DNA of 64,000 bases from Spirillospora albida (GCF_000718255.1 NZ_JOFJ01000004.1:186001-250000), one strand, 5' to 3'. Counted from the first letter of the stretch, positions 8,643 to 17,425 are shown. The notes: generated by a model not told the origin, from the sequence alone. Made by a program: numbers and translations.

Positions 8643-11600
8643 TTAGCCGGTCCGCTCCCGATATGCGGCCACCGCGTAGCGTAGCCGGGCTCCGACGAGA
8701 AGGGCCTCGTCCTCCGGGCACCCCATCAGCCGCGCGACCAGCTCGACGAGCTGGTCGTCGGTCAGATCGGGCTCGCGCGCCGCGACCCGTCCGACGAACT
8801 CGACCAGTTCGTGCCGCTTGTACGCGGCGATCGACCGGCCGCGCCGGATCTGCGCCGGGGCCGGATCCTGCGCCCGCCCCGGATCCGGATCCGGCCGGGG
8901 CTCGGGCTGCGGCTCGGGAACCGCCCGCGAAGGCGGCCCGGATTCCGGCCTGAGCGGCCCCGGCGCGACATGCGACTCGCGCGCTCCGGCCCCCGGCGCA
9001 GGCTGCGAACCCGGCGCGCCATGCGGCCCCCGCGCGGCCTCCGGCTCCCGTTGGACGTGCGCCCCCGGCGCGGTCTGCGGCCTCGGTGCCGGCTGTGGCC
9101 CCGGCGCGGCGCGCGGCCTCGGCGCGGCCTGCGGCTCTCGTTCGGCATGCCGCCCCGGCGCGGGCTGCGGCTGGGGGGCGACGTGCGGCTTCGGGGTGGT
9201 CTTCGGTTTCGGGGTGGCGGGCGGCTGGGGCGGCGGGGTGAGAAGCGCCGTGAAGAGGGTGGTCTCGGCCGTGATGGCGCTCGGGGGCGGGGCCTCGCCG
9301 TCCGGGGCCGGGGGGTCCGCGCCGGGCGGGCCTACCAGGATGGTCCGGGGGGCCAGCCAGAGGAGGAACAGCGCCTCCGCGCCGGCGCCGTGCTCGCCGT
9401 CCACGATCACGACGTCGAACGAGTCGGGACGGGGCGGCAGGATCTCAGGGATGCGCCACAGCGGCAGGATCCAGGCCGGGATCACCTCGGACGGGACGGC
9501 CGATTCCGGGCGGGTGAGGACGGCGCCCCAGGCGCGGGCCTCCGCCAGTTCGGCGCGGACCGCGTCCAGGCGCTCGCGGGCCTGGGCCACGTCGGCGCGG
9601 AGGCGGTCCACCTCGGGTGCGCGGGCGGTCGCGGCGAGGCGGCCCGACGCGCGCGCCCACGCCCATGCCTCGTCCCAGCGCTCGATGCGCTGCCGCCAGG
9701 CCTCGTCGCCGTCCGTCGCGAGCATCAGGTTGGCGAGGTCCGGGTGGACGGCGCGGACCCGTCCGATCAGTTCCTCGCAGCGGAGCTGCGCGGCCCGCTC
9801 GCGCCGGGCCGCCGCGAGGGCGTCGAGGGCGCGGGCGTAGGCGTCGGCGTCGCGGGCGTCGATCGCGGCGAGCGCCGCGTGCAGTTCGGGCGGGTCGTCG
9901 GCGGCGGGCGGGGCGTCGCCCGGGGGCGCTCCGATCGCGTCGCGGAGCGCCTCGACGTCGGCGGTGGCCCGGCCCGCGCCGAGGCCCTCCAGGGCGCTCG
10001 ACAGGGCGGCGGTGTAGGCGTGCCACTGGTGCGGGTCGTCGAGGGGGACGGCGGCGCCGATCCGGTCGAGGAGCCGCCGCGTCTCCTCGACGGCGGGGAC
10101 CGCGTCGTGGACGCGCGCCAGCCGCGCGTGCGCGCGGACGAACCGGGCGACGCGGTCGGCGTGCGGCGGGTCGGCGGGGAACGAGATCCCGGCGGCCTCC
10201 CACACGTACTGGAGCTCCCGGCAGGTCAGCCGCAGCATGATCTCGGTCTGGACGATGTCGAGCAGTTCGGGGGTGGTGGGCGCGGCGCCGTCCACGGTGG
10301 TGTCGTGCAGGAGCGGGTCGGCCTGCCGCTGCACGGCGGGCTTCAGCGGCCCGCGCTTGAGGGCGCCGCCCTCGCCCAGGTAGTCGCGGAGGTCCTGGGC
10401 GATGCCCGCCAGGCCGCGCAGGTCGCGGTCCCCTTCGGGCAGGACGACGCGGTGCCCTTCGAGGTCGCGCAGCGCCCGTTCGGCCCACCGGGCGCGGGAC
10501 GTCATGTCGGCGACCCGCGACCAGATCAGCGGACGGCGGTGCGCGAGCGCGTCGGCGAACGCGCGGACGGCCAGATCGGCGGTGTTCCAGCCGCCGGGAT
10601 GCCCGTCCAGGCCGAGGTCGCGGAGCGCGGCGGCGACGATGGACGCGGCGCCGTCCAGCCGGGCGAGGACGGTGACGTCGCCGTCCCGGAGGCGCCGCGC
10701 GAGGCCGGACTCGGAGCGGGCCGCCCGTTCGATCGCGGCGGCCTCCGCCTCGATCAGGGTCCGGACGTAGGGGCCGCTGGGCAGGGTTCCGGGATCGACG
10801 TCCCGCAGGCTCGTGCGGGCCTTCCGCTCGGCGGTCTCGTCGGCCAGCAGGACGACGAGTTCCGCGGCCTCCGCGCGGGAGATCGGCGGCCCCGGCGGCA
10901 GGTCGGGGGCGACCGGCAGCCAGGACAGCTCGGGCGCCTCGGCGCGGAGCCGGCGGGTGAGCTCGCCGCGGCCGCCCCGGTAGCCGGGGCCGAGGTCGGC
11001 GGCGTCCCGCGCCTCGGCGTCCTCGAGCCGGGCGGTGAGCTCGGCGAGGTCCTGTTCGGCGGCCGCCTCCCGCTCCCCCATCAGGACGAGCGCGACGCCG
11101 TGGCGGCGCCGGTCGTGGGCGGCGGCGCGGGTGTGGACGGCGCCCATCGCGGCGGCGGCCGCGGCGGGGTCGGCGACGGTGAGGGCGGCGAGGCCGGGCG
11201 GGAGCGCGGCGCGCAGCGTCCCGGACGCGGTGGCGCCGGACGTCGCGACCAGCACCCGGTGCCCCCGGACGAGCAGTCCCGCGACGATGTCCGGGACGGT
11301 CCGCGGTTTCCGGTCGGCGATGTGCAGGATCTGGGGGCGTCCCGCGAGGAACCGGGCGAGTCCGGACGGCACGGGTGCGCCGCCGCGCAGCAGGTCGATG
11401 AGGCGGTCGTGGTAGGCGGCGACGGCCGTCCGGCCCTGGGGGCGGGCGACGAGCGCGGGCGCGAGCCGCAGCCGGGGGACGGCCGGCGCCTGCGTCGCGG
11501 GCTCGGCCGCCCAGTCCTCCCGGTAGGCGACGGGTTCGGCGCCGTCCTGCGGGGCGTCCGGGACGCCGTCGGGGAACGCGGCCGCGCCCCATTTGCGCAG

Positions 11601-12149
11601 GACGTCGCCGACCGAGGCGTTCAGCCCGAAGCCCTGCCCGGCGCGGACCGCGTCCGCCAGCCAGTCGGCGGGGCGGTAGCCGGGGCGTCCGGCGAGCAGG
11701 TCGCGGTCGCGGAGTTCGGCATGGCCCTGGAGGACGACGTCGATGCGCCCCGTCCGGTCGTCCACGACGATCCGGACGGGCGTGTTCAGCAGGTGGTCGC
11801 GGACGGGCGGCCCGGCGGGGGGCCGCCACGCGAGCAGGCCGGCGGCGAGCACCACGTCCTGCGCCTGCTCGGCGAGGTCGCGCAGGGCCCGGTACCAGTG
11901 CCGCAGCGCGAGCCAGCCGTCGAACTCCTCCAGGACGGCGGGGGGCGTCAGCGGGATGACGGGGACGCTGAACAGGACGTCGCCGGGACCGGCGTCCGCC
12001 TCGACGTACACGTCTCCCGGCAGGTCGGCCAGCCAGTGGACGCGGTCGTGCTCGGCGAGGTCGCGGGCGGGGCGCCGGGAGCGGGCGAGGTCGCGCAGAT
12101 GCCCGAGCAGGCGGACCGCCCGCTCGAGGTCGCCGCCCTCCTCCGGCAC
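8643..12149 (-). CDS. Degenerate SF1-helicase-like protein with Pro-rich linker
   Basis: 1168 residues from a GTG at 12149 (AAGGAG 5 bases upstream). The layout follows large DNA2/NAM7-like SF1 proteins: an N-terminal module (DHLLNTPVRIVVD, 118-130), then an ATPase-like core. The position expected to hold the Walker A loop reads HIADRKPRTVPDIVAGLLVR (276-295) and has no GxGKT; the following RVLVATSGA strand is intact. The Walker B-like strand DVVIVDGEHG (912-921) lacks the DEAS/DEAQ signature. No second RecA domain (motifs IV-VI) follows. Instead comes a Pro/Ala/Gln-rich linker (about 970-1100) and a small helical C-terminal domain somewhat like DUF3320. It is predicted not to hydrolyse ATP. 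Function unknown. Confidence 0.6.
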   Translation of the reverse strand: MPEEGGDLERAVRLLGHLRDLARSRRPARDLAEHDRVHWLADLPGDVYVEADAGPGDVLFSVPVIPLTPPAVLEEFDGWLALRHWYRALRDLAEQAQDVVLAAGLLAWRPPAGPPVRDHLLNTPVRIVVDDRTGRIDVVLQGHAELRDRDLLAGRPGYRPADWLADAVRAGQGFGLNASVGDVLRKWGAAAFPDGVPDAPQDGAEPVAYREDWAAEPATQAPAVPRLRLAPALVARPQGRTAVAAYHDRLIDLLRGGAPVPSGLARFLAGRPQILHIADRKPRTVPDIVAGLLVRGHRVLVATSGATASGTLRAALPPGLAALTVADPAAAAAAMGAVHTRAAAHDRRRHGVALVLMGEREAAAEQDLAELTARLEDAEARDAADLGPGYRGGRGELTRRLRAEAPELSWLPVAPDLPPGPPISRAEAAELVVLLADETAERKARTSLRDVDPGTLPSGPYVRTLIEAEAAAIERAARSESGLARRLRDGDVTVLARLDGAASIVAAALRDLGLDGHPGGWNTADLAVRAFADALAHRRPLIWSRVADMTSRARWAERALRDLEGHRVVLPEGDRDLRGLAGIAQDLRDYLGEGGALKRGPLKPAVQRQADPLLHDTTVDGAAPTTPELLDIVQTEIMLRLTCRELQYVWEAAGISFPADPPHADRVARFVRAHARLARVHDAVPAVEETRRLLDRIGAAVPLDDPHQWHAYTAALSSALEGLGAGRATADVEALRDAIGAPPGDAPPAADDPPELHAALAAIDARDADAYARALDALAAARRERAAQLRCEELIGRVRAVHPDLANLMLATDGDEAWRQRIERWDEAWAWARASGRLAATARAPEVDRLRADVAQARERLDAVRAELAEARAWGAVLTRPESAVPSEVIPAWILPLWRIPEILPPRPDSFDVVIVDGEHGAGAEALFLLWLAPRTILVGPPGADPPAPDGEAPPPSAITAETTLFTALLTPPPQPPATPKPKTTPKPHVAPQPQPAPGRHAEREPQAAPRPRAAPGPQPAPRPQTAPGAHVQREPEAARGPHGAPGSQPAPGAGARESHVAPGPLRPESGPPSRAVPEPQPEPRPDPDPGRAQDPAPAQIRRGRSIAAYKRHELVEFVGRVAAREPDLTDDQLVELVARLMGCPEDEALLVGARLRYAVAAYRERTG

Positions 12150-12228
12150 CGCGGCTCCTTCCGGATCGGTCTGCCCCGATCTAACACCGCGAGGCCGGTC
12201 CCGGCCAAGGGGGGCTGATGATCTTGGC

Positions 12229-12432
12229 TCAGCGGTGGCCGGCCATGGAGCGGTCCTCGTTCGGGAGCATCGCCCAGAGCACCAGGTAGACCACGAACTG
12301 CGGGCCGGGCAGCAGGCAGGACAGGACGAACAGAAGCCGCACGACACCGGCCGACAGGCCGAAGCGGCGGCCGAGGCCGGCGCAGACACCGGCGATCATC
12401 CGCTCATCGCGGGGACGGTACAGGCTCGTCAT
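12229..12432 (-). CDS. PspC-domain small membrane protein
   Basis: 67 residues, ATG at 12432. The PspC pattern is complete: LYRPRDERMIAGVCAGLGRRFG, then VVRLLFVLSCLLPGPQFVVYLVLWAMLP as the membrane segment, and a short charged tail ending in NEDRS. PspC proteins sit in the cytoplasmic membrane and take part in envelope-stress signalling. This is the stand-alone short form common in actinobacteria, without a C-terminal sensor domain. No pspA gene is visible nearby. Confidence 0.88.
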   Translation of the reverse strand: MTSLYRPRDERMIAGVCAGLGRRFGLSAGVVRLLFVLSCLLPGPQFVVYLVLWAMLPNEDRSMAGHR

Positions 12433-12586
12433 GGTCTTCTCTTTCCGTTCGTCGGATGGTTCTTCGTTACCCACGCTACGAACCGGACACCATGCTCTAC
12501 ATCACTCTCCAGTGCCGTTCAACTCCCTACCTGGGACGTAAGGGATGCCCCTTAGGGGACGGTCCTCCGACGTCCAGGTGGCGGCT

Positions 12587-13276
12587 TCAGCGGACCGCCC
12601 GCGCGTTGTAGGCCGCGAGCAGATCCGGAAGGCCGGTCAGCTCGTCCAGGACGAAGAGGCAGTCGGCCAGGGCGCCGGCGTCCTCCTGGATGTGCCCCCA
12701 GGGGCCGCGGCGCAGGAACGCGGAGCGCATCCCGTAGGCGACGGTCGGGCGGACGTCGTTGTCGATGCGGTCGCCCACGTACAGGACGCGGTCGGGCAGG
12801 ACGTCGGCGAGCTGGGCGCAGCGCTCGAAGAACTCCGGGTCGGGCTTGCTCACGCCCCAGATGTCCGAGATGCCGATGGCGTCCGCGTCCAGATCGAGGG
12901 CGGCGATCTGCTCGGCGGCCTCGACCGGCTGGTTCCCGGCGATCCCGACGTACAGGCCCTGGGCGCGGAGGGCGGCCAGGCAGGGGCGGGCGTCGGGGTA
13001 CAGGTCGTCGGCGCCGAATCCGTTCGGGACGCCCGCCTCGGCGCGGCGCCGCTCCTCCGCCACGAGGTCGAAACCAGGACGGAAGTACTCGAACACATCC
13101 ATGTGACCGCCGCCGGTGGCGAGGACGGCGCCGAGCTTGGTGAGGAACGTGTGGCGCGGGACGCCGAGCCAGTCGGCCCAGCGCATGTAGATCCCGCCCT
13201 CGTTGACGAGGGTCTCGCCGATGTCGAAGAAGACCGCCTCGACGGCGCGCACGGAGGAGTGGGCGGGCGAGGTCAC
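12587..13276 (-). CDS. HAD-family hydrolase
   Basis: 229 residues from the GTG at 13276, overlapping the upstream MBL gene by 4 bases (GTGA). HAD motifs are visible: FFDIGETLV (motif I, where the second Asp is replaced by Glu), a Gly-rich GIAGNQP at the motif II position, SKPDPEFF around the motif III Lys, and YVGDRIDND as motif IV. The cap resembles 2-haloacid dehalogenase/phosphatase-type members. The missing second Asp of motif I makes a classical phosphatase less certain. The coupled start implies a shared role with the MBL protein, which is unknown. Confidence 0.78.
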   Translation of the reverse strand: MTSPAHSSVRAVEAVFFDIGETLVNEGGIYMRWADWLGVPRHTFLTKLGAVLATGGGHMDVFEYFRPGFDLVAEERRRAEAGVPNGFGADDLYPDARPCLAALRAQGLYVGIAGNQPVEAAEQIAALDLDADAIGISDIWGVSKPDPEFFERCAQLADVLPDRVLYVGDRIDNDVRPTVAYGMRSAFLRRGPWGHIQEDAGALADCLFVLDELTGLPDLLAAYNARAVR

Positions 13277-13923
13277 ACGTCTCCCAGTTCCACCGAGTCG
13301 CCCGGCAGCAGGCGGCGGAAGTCCTTGCCGAGCTCCTCGCCGGCCTTGCCGACGTGGTTCATCATCACGGTCAGGCCGATGTCGTTCAGCAGCCCGTCGT
13401 GGACGACGAACGCGCGCTCGGGCGCGACCTCCCGCGCGTACGCGTACAGCTCGGGGACCTTCATCCAGGGCGCGTTGCCGGGCAGGCACAGCGTCCGGAC
13501 GGGTTCGGACGGGACGGTCAGCGCGTCGCCGGGGTGGAAGACCTCCCCGTCGATGAGGAAGCCCGTGTTCGGGATCGGCGGGACGTCCGGGTGCAGGATC
13601 TCGTGGTCCTCGCCGTAGACGTGGACGTCGAAGCCCGCGATCTCGACGGCGTCGCCGTGCCCGACCTCGTGGACGCGGGATCCGAGGTCGGCGAGGTTCC
13701 CGGCGACGGTCCGGGACGTCCACACCTCCAGGAGGGGGTCCGCGGCGAGGGCCTGGCGGAGGGCGTCCTGGTCGAAGTGGTCGAAGTGCTCGTGGGTGAT
13801 GAGGACGGCGTCGGCGCCGACGAGGGCGCCCGCCGCGTCGCTGAACGCACCGGGGTCGATGACGAGGGACCGGTCGTCCTTGTCGATCCGGACGCAGGCG
13901 TGTCCCAGCTTGGTGAGGCGCAT
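13273..13923 (-). CDS. MBL-fold metal-dependent hydrolase (UlaG-like)
   Basis: 216 residues, ATG at 13923. Starts MRLTKLGHACVRID, as in the stand-alone UlaG/YtnP-type branch, and carries THEHFDHFDQ as the zinc-binding HxHxDH, plus VHDGLLND and FHPGDALTVP further on. No signal peptide. Related proteins act as lactonases or phosphodiesterase-like hydrolases on small substrates; the substrate here cannot be read. It is the first gene of a two-gene unit with the HAD hydrolase and is divergent from the phosphotransferase gene, so the KstR-type palindrome at 14010-14023 could act on both promoters. Confidence 0.8.
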   Translation of the reverse strand: MRLTKLGHACVRIDKDDRSLVIDPGAFSDAAGALVGADAVLITHEHFDHFDQDALRQALAADPLLEVWTSRTVAGNLADLGSRVHEVGHGDAVEIAGFDVHVYGEDHEILHPDVPPIPNTGFLIDGEVFHPGDALTVPSEPVRTLCLPGNAPWMKVPELYAYAREVAPERAFVVHDGLLNDIGLTVMMNHVGKAGEELGKDFRRLLPGDSVELGDV

Positions 13924-14009
13924 GTCCCGATCTTTTCACGGTGCCCGTCTCGCACGGGCGCCCCGGGGCGGCCCGGGGCCGCCCCATTGACCGGCCCGCC
14001 GCCCGTTGA

Positions 14010-14023
14010 TAGAACACGTTCTA
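14010..14023. promoter_or_regulatory. KstR-type operator (perfect palindrome)
   Basis: The 14-mer TAGAACACGTTCTA fits the published KstR consensus TnnAACnnGTTnnA at every fixed position and is a perfect 6-bp inverted repeat around AC. It lies 41 bases upstream of the phosphotransferase start and 87 bases upstream of the divergent MBL gene. KstR is the TetR-family repressor of cholesterol catabolism in mycobacteria and rhodococci; no kstR gene is in this window. Confidence 0.75.
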
Positions 14024-14063
14024 CTTACGGGACCGCGGGTCCCGAGCGTGCGAGGAGGCGGCG

Positions 14064-15125
14064 ATGCCCGTTCCCGATCAACGCGATCCCGAGATCACCC
14101 TGGCCACCCTGACCCGCTGGCTGGACGGGCACCGTCCAGGCGTGCGCATCACCCGGCTCGACACGCCCCAGACCAGCGGGTTCTCCAGCGAGACGCTGCT
14201 GTTCGACGCGGAATGGACCGATCCCGCCGCCGCCGCGACCGGCCGCTACGTCGCGCGCGTCGCGCCGGAGCACTACCAGATCTTCCCCGAGCCCCGCTTC
14301 GAGGAGCAGTACCGCCTCATGCGGATCCTCGACGCGGACACCGACATCCCCGTCCCGCCCATCCACTGGTACGAGCCGACCGGGTCCGTCCTCGGCGCCC
14401 CGTTCTTCGTGATGGAGCGGATCGACGGCCGCGTCCCGACCGACATGCCGCCGTACCACATGGACGGCTGGGTCACCGAGGTCCCGGAGGCGGAGCGGGC
14501 CGCGATGTGGTGGTCCACGCTGGAGATCATGGCGCGGCTGCACCGGCTGGACGTGGACGCGCTCGGCCTCGGCTTCCTCGACCAGCCGCACTGGGGCGCG
14601 GTGGGCCTCGACCAGCGCCTCAACTACTACGAGCACTATCTCGGCTGGGCGTACAAGGGGCCGCAGGAGGTCGCGCTGGAGGCCCTCGGATGGCTGCGCG
14701 CCAACCGTCCGGACGAACCCGGCGCGCCCGCCGCGCTGTGGGGCGACGCCCGCATCGGCAACGTCATCTTCCAGGACGGGACGCCCGCCGCCGTCCTGGA
14801 CTGGGAGACCGCGATGCTCGGCGCCCCCGAGGAGGACCTCGCCTGGTTCCTGTTCCTGGACCGGCACCACTCCGAGGGCATCGGCGCCGAGCGACTCCCC
14901 GGCTTCCCGTCCGCCGAGGAGACCGTCGCCCGCTACGAGCAGCTGCTCGGACGGCCCATGCGCGACATGGCGTACTACGAGATCCTGTCCGGCTTCAAGT
15001 TCTCCGTGATCATGGCCCGGATCGGGCAGGCGATGATCGACTTCGGCTGGATCGACGCGACCAGCGACTTCCCCCACGACAACAACTGCACGCAGCTGCT
15101 CGCCCGCATCCTCGACGGGCGGTGA
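14064..15125 (+). CDS. APH/ACAD10-type phosphotransferase family protein
   Basis: 353 residues; ATG at 14064 with GAGGAGG upstream. It has the aminoglycoside-phosphotransferase/choline-kinase fold: FSSETLLFDAEW and YVARVAPE in the nucleotide-binding lobe, LWGDARIGNVIF as the catalytic loop (Asp in GDARIGN), and VLDWETAMLG with the metal-binding Asp. This subgroup is found with acyl-CoA dehydrogenases and lipid catabolism, as in the kinase half of human ACAD10, rather than with antibiotic resistance. The upstream KstR-type operator supports a role in steroid or fatty-acid metabolism. The phosphorylated substrate is unknown, and drug resistance is unlikely but not excluded. Confidence 0.78.
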   Translation: MPVPDQRDPEITLATLTRWLDGHRPGVRITRLDTPQTSGFSSETLLFDAEWTDPAAAATGRYVARVAPEHYQIFPEPRFEEQYRLMRILDADTDIPVPPIHWYEPTGSVLGAPFFVMERIDGRVPTDMPPYHMDGWVTEVPEAERAAMWWSTLEIMARLHRLDVDALGLGFLDQPHWGAVGLDQRLNYYEHYLGWAYKGPQEVALEALGWLRANRPDEPGAPAALWGDARIGNVIFQDGTPAAVLDWETAMLGAPEEDLAWFLFLDRHHSEGIGAERLPGFPSAEETVARYEQLLGRPMRDMAYYEILSGFKFSVIMARIGQAMIDFGWIDATSDFPHDNNCTQLLARILDGR

Positions 15126-15153
15126 CGCCCGGCGGCATGCCGCCGGGCGTCAC
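15122..15153. terminator. Hairpin overlapping the phosphotransferase stop codon
   Basis: Perfect 15-bp stem, GTGACGCCCGGCGGC and its complement, separated by AT. The left arm contains the TGA stop of the plus-strand gene. It lies between convergent genes (15125 and 15177) and may terminate both directions. Confidence 0.6.
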
Positions 15154-15176
15154 CCCGTTCACCTCTCGGTCCGCCG

Positions 15177-15467
15177 TCAGGTCACGGTGCCATCGGCGAT
15201 CGTGAACGCCACGTCGCCCTGCGGATCGACCTGCGCGTCGAGGGTCTTGTCGTCGAGCAGCTCGGCGACGGCGGACTCCAGGTACACCTTGGCGCCGGCC
15301 TCCTCGACGACCTGATCACCGGCCTCCGGAGCCGGCGCGACCGACAGCCGCAGCGCGTCCGAGCCGTTGATGCCCGGCTGGATGCGCAGGCCGGTCTCCG
15401 GCGGCAGGTCGGGGCTGGCGGTCACGGTACGGATCACCTGGACGGCGTCGCTGGTCAGGGTGAGCAC
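15177..15467 (-). CDS. HesB/IscA-like protein without cysteines
   Basis: 96 residues from the GTG at 15467 (GAGGAG 6 bases upstream). The pattern LTSDAVQVIRTVTASPDLPPETGLRI, then an acidic middle and KVYLESAVAELLDDKTLDA, corresponds to the A-type Fe-S carrier fold (HesB/IscA). The three conserved Cys residues of true carriers are absent; there is no Cys at all. It therefore probably does not bind an Fe-S cluster, as in the common actinobacterial Fe-S assembly/adhesin-like branch. Role unknown. Confidence 0.7.
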   Translation of the reverse strand: MLTLTSDAVQVIRTVTASPDLPPETGLRIQPGINGSDALRLSVAPAPEAGDQVVEEAGAKVYLESAVAELLDDKTLDAQVDPQGDVAFTIADGTVT

Positions 15468-15621
15468 GATCGGCTCCTCACGTCTCGGTGTTGCGGAATC
15501 GATCGCCCCACCCTGCCCGGCGACCGGACAGGGCAAACATCGGCTGGAGCGGCGAGCGGCGGAGCGAGGAACGAGTGAGCAAGCGAGCGCGACCATGGAA
15601 CACCGCGCGGAGCCGCCCCGG

Positions 15622-16581
15622 TCAGCCCGCGCTGGGGGCCAGCGCCCGGACCGCCTCCAGCGGCGACAGGCCGCCGCCAGGGACGACCGCGAGCACCGGC
15701 GTGGTGAGCCCGGCGTCCATGTACTCGCGGATCCGGACCCGGCACGCCGCCGGGGAACCGTGCACGATCAGGTCGTCCACGACCTCGTCCGGGATGACCT
15801 CAAGGGCCTTCTTCCGGTCGCCCGCGGCCCACGCCTCGTTCATCGGGGCGAGCGCGTCGCCGCGGCCGAGCCACTCGTGGAACGCCCGGTACACCGGCAC
15901 GGTCATGTACGCGGCGATCATCCAGCGGCCGATCGCGCGGGCCTCGTCGGCGTTGTCCGTCGGGCAGACGAACAGCCGCGCGATCAGCTCCGGCGCGTCG
16001 CCGAGCTCGCCGCGGACCGTCCGGACGTCCTTCGGCGCCAGCCAGTTCGTGATCGCGCCGTCGGCCTCCCGCGCCGCGAGCCGCAGCATGCCGGGGCGCA
16101 GCGCGGCCAGGACGATCGGCGGCGGCGTCGCGGGCGCGTTGTCCAGCTTGAAGCCCCTGACGGCGAAGGTCTCGTACTCCTCCTTCACCTTCTCGCCCGC
16201 GAACGCCTTGCGGAGGAAGCGGAGGGTGTCGCGCGTCCGCTTGTAGGGCTCGTCGAACGGGATGCCGTTCCAGCGGCTCACGATCGTCTCGGACGAGGTG
16301 CCGATGCCGAGCACGAACCGTCCGGGCGCCAGCTCCGCGATGGTCGCGGCCTGCTGCGCGAGCAGCGCCGGACCGCGCGTGTAGACCGGCACGATCGCGG
16401 GGCCGAGCCGCAGCTCCGGCGCCCACTGCGAGGCCAGGGCGAGCGGCGTGAACGCGTCCGTGCCGTTGGTCTCGGCGGACCACGCGTCGGTGTAGCCGAG
16501 CGACGGCAGCTCCGCGACGATCTCGCGGTGCTCGCCGAGCGCGACCCCGGTCAGCGGAATGGTGAGTCCCCAGCGTGCCAT
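15622..16581 (-). CDS. LLM-class F420-dependent oxidoreductase (Rv3520c-like)
   Basis: 319 residues, ATG at 16581. It has the luciferase-like TIM-barrel pattern: N-terminal MARWGLTIPL, LGYTDAWSAETNGTDAF, the RLGPAIVPVYTRGPALLAQQ barrel strand, and GRFVLGIGTSSETIVSRWNG. The length fits F420-dependent members. Rv3520c of M. tuberculosis, which this resembles from memory, lies in the cholesterol regulon beside DUF35 and Ltp genes. Here DUF35 and thiolase genes follow divergently, and an SDR gene precedes it by 13 bases on the same strand. Probable role: a redox step in steroid or isoprenoid breakdown. Confidence 0.8.
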   Translation of the reverse strand: MARWGLTIPLTGVALGEHREIVAELPSLGYTDAWSAETNGTDAFTPLALASQWAPELRLGPAIVPVYTRGPALLAQQAATIAELAPGRFVLGIGTSSETIVSRWNGIPFDEPYKRTRDTLRFLRKAFAGEKVKEEYETFAVRGFKLDNAPATPPPIVLAALRPGMLRLAAREADGAITNWLAPKDVRTVRGELGDAPELIARLFVCPTDNADEARAIGRWMIAAYMTVPVYRAFHEWLGRGDALAPMNEAWAAGDRKKALEVIPDEVVDDLIVHGSPAACRVRIREYMDAGLTTPVLAVVPGGGLSPLEAVRALAPSAG

Positions 16582-16594
16582 GTCTCTGTCTCCC

Positions 16595-17362
16595 CTAGGC
16601 GATCGAGGGCCGGATGATGGAGCCGCCGTCGACCACCATGGTCTGGCCGGTCATCCAGGACGACGCGTCGCCAGCGAGGAACACCGCCGCCTTCGCGATG
16701 TCCTCGGGCTCCCCGAGCCGGCCGAGCGGCATGTACTTGCTGATCTGCTCCTCGTTCTCCTCCCACAGCGCGCGGGCGAGGGCCGTCTTCACCAGGCCGG
16801 GCGCGATGCAGTTGACCCGCACCCTCGGCGCCAGCTCCATCGCGAACTGGCGGCTGAGGTGGATCACGGCGGCCTTCGTCGCGTTGTAGTACCCGATGCC
16901 GTGCTCGGTGACCAGGCCGCCGACCGAGGCGATGTTGATGACCGCGCCGCCGCGCTCTCGCATCGACTTCTTCCACGCGAGCTGCGTCCACAGGACGACC
17001 GCGAACTGGTTGACCTGGACGGTCTTCTCCGCGGCGGCCGGCTCGATCTCGGTCATCGGGCCGAAGTGGGGGCTGGTGCCCGCGTTGTTGACCAGGACGT
17101 CCAGCCCGCCGAACTCGGCGACCGCCGCGTCCACGCACGCCTCCGCCTGCTCGGGGTCGCCCACGTGCGCGGCCTTCGCCAGCACCCCCACGCCGGGGTA
17201 CTCCGCGCGGATCTCCTTGGCGACCTCGTCGAGCGCGTCCTGCTTGCGGGACGAGAGCACGACGTTCGCGCCCTCGGCCGCCAGCGCGACCGCGGTCGCC
17301 TTCCCGATCCCCCGGGAGGCCCCGGTGACCAGGGCCGTCTTCCCCTGCAGTCCAGTCCGCAT
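16595..17362 (-). CDS. SDR-family oxidoreductase
   Basis: 255 residues, ATG at 17362 with GAGGAG 8 bases upstream. Classical SDR: TGASRGIG cofactor-binding loop near residues 15-22, NNAG (about 91), catalytic Ser in INIASVGG, and YYNATK giving the Tyr and Lys. The C-terminal GQTMVVDGG is also typical. It would be a soluble NAD(P)-dependent alcohol dehydrogenase or reductase. Because it heads a unit with the F420-type oxidoreductase and is divergent from DUF35/thiolase genes, a hydroxyacyl-CoA or steroid alcohol is a plausible substrate. Confidence 0.85.
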   Translation of the reverse strand: MRTGLQGKTALVTGASRGIGKATAVALAAEGANVVLSSRKQDALDEVAKEIRAEYPGVGVLAKAAHVGDPEQAEACVDAAVAEFGGLDVLVNNAGTSPHFGPMTEIEPAAAEKTVQVNQFAVVLWTQLAWKKSMRERGGAVINIASVGGLVTEHGIGYYNATKAAVIHLSRQFAMELAPRVRVNCIAPGLVKTALARALWEENEEQISKYMPLGRLGEPEDIAKAAVFLAGDASSWMTGQTMVVDGGSIIRPSIA

Positions 17363-17425
17363 CCGCAACGCTCCTCATCCGGCCGATCGGCGAACAGAAT
17401 CCGACTCGGTCACTGTATCCAAGTG

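Noticed and set aside
8604..12149. Active DNA-repair or defence helicase
   Set aside because: No Walker A, altered Walker B and no second RecA domain, so helicase activity cannot be supported.
8811..12218. Plus-strand open frame of over 1100 codons opposite the helicase-like gene
   Set aside because: Low-complexity Gly/Arg/Val sequence with no motifs; the minus strand has the ribosome site and recognisable blocks.
14064..15125. Antibiotic resistance phosphotransferase
   Set aside because: APH fold is present, but the KstR-type operator and ACAD10-like features favour lipid metabolism.
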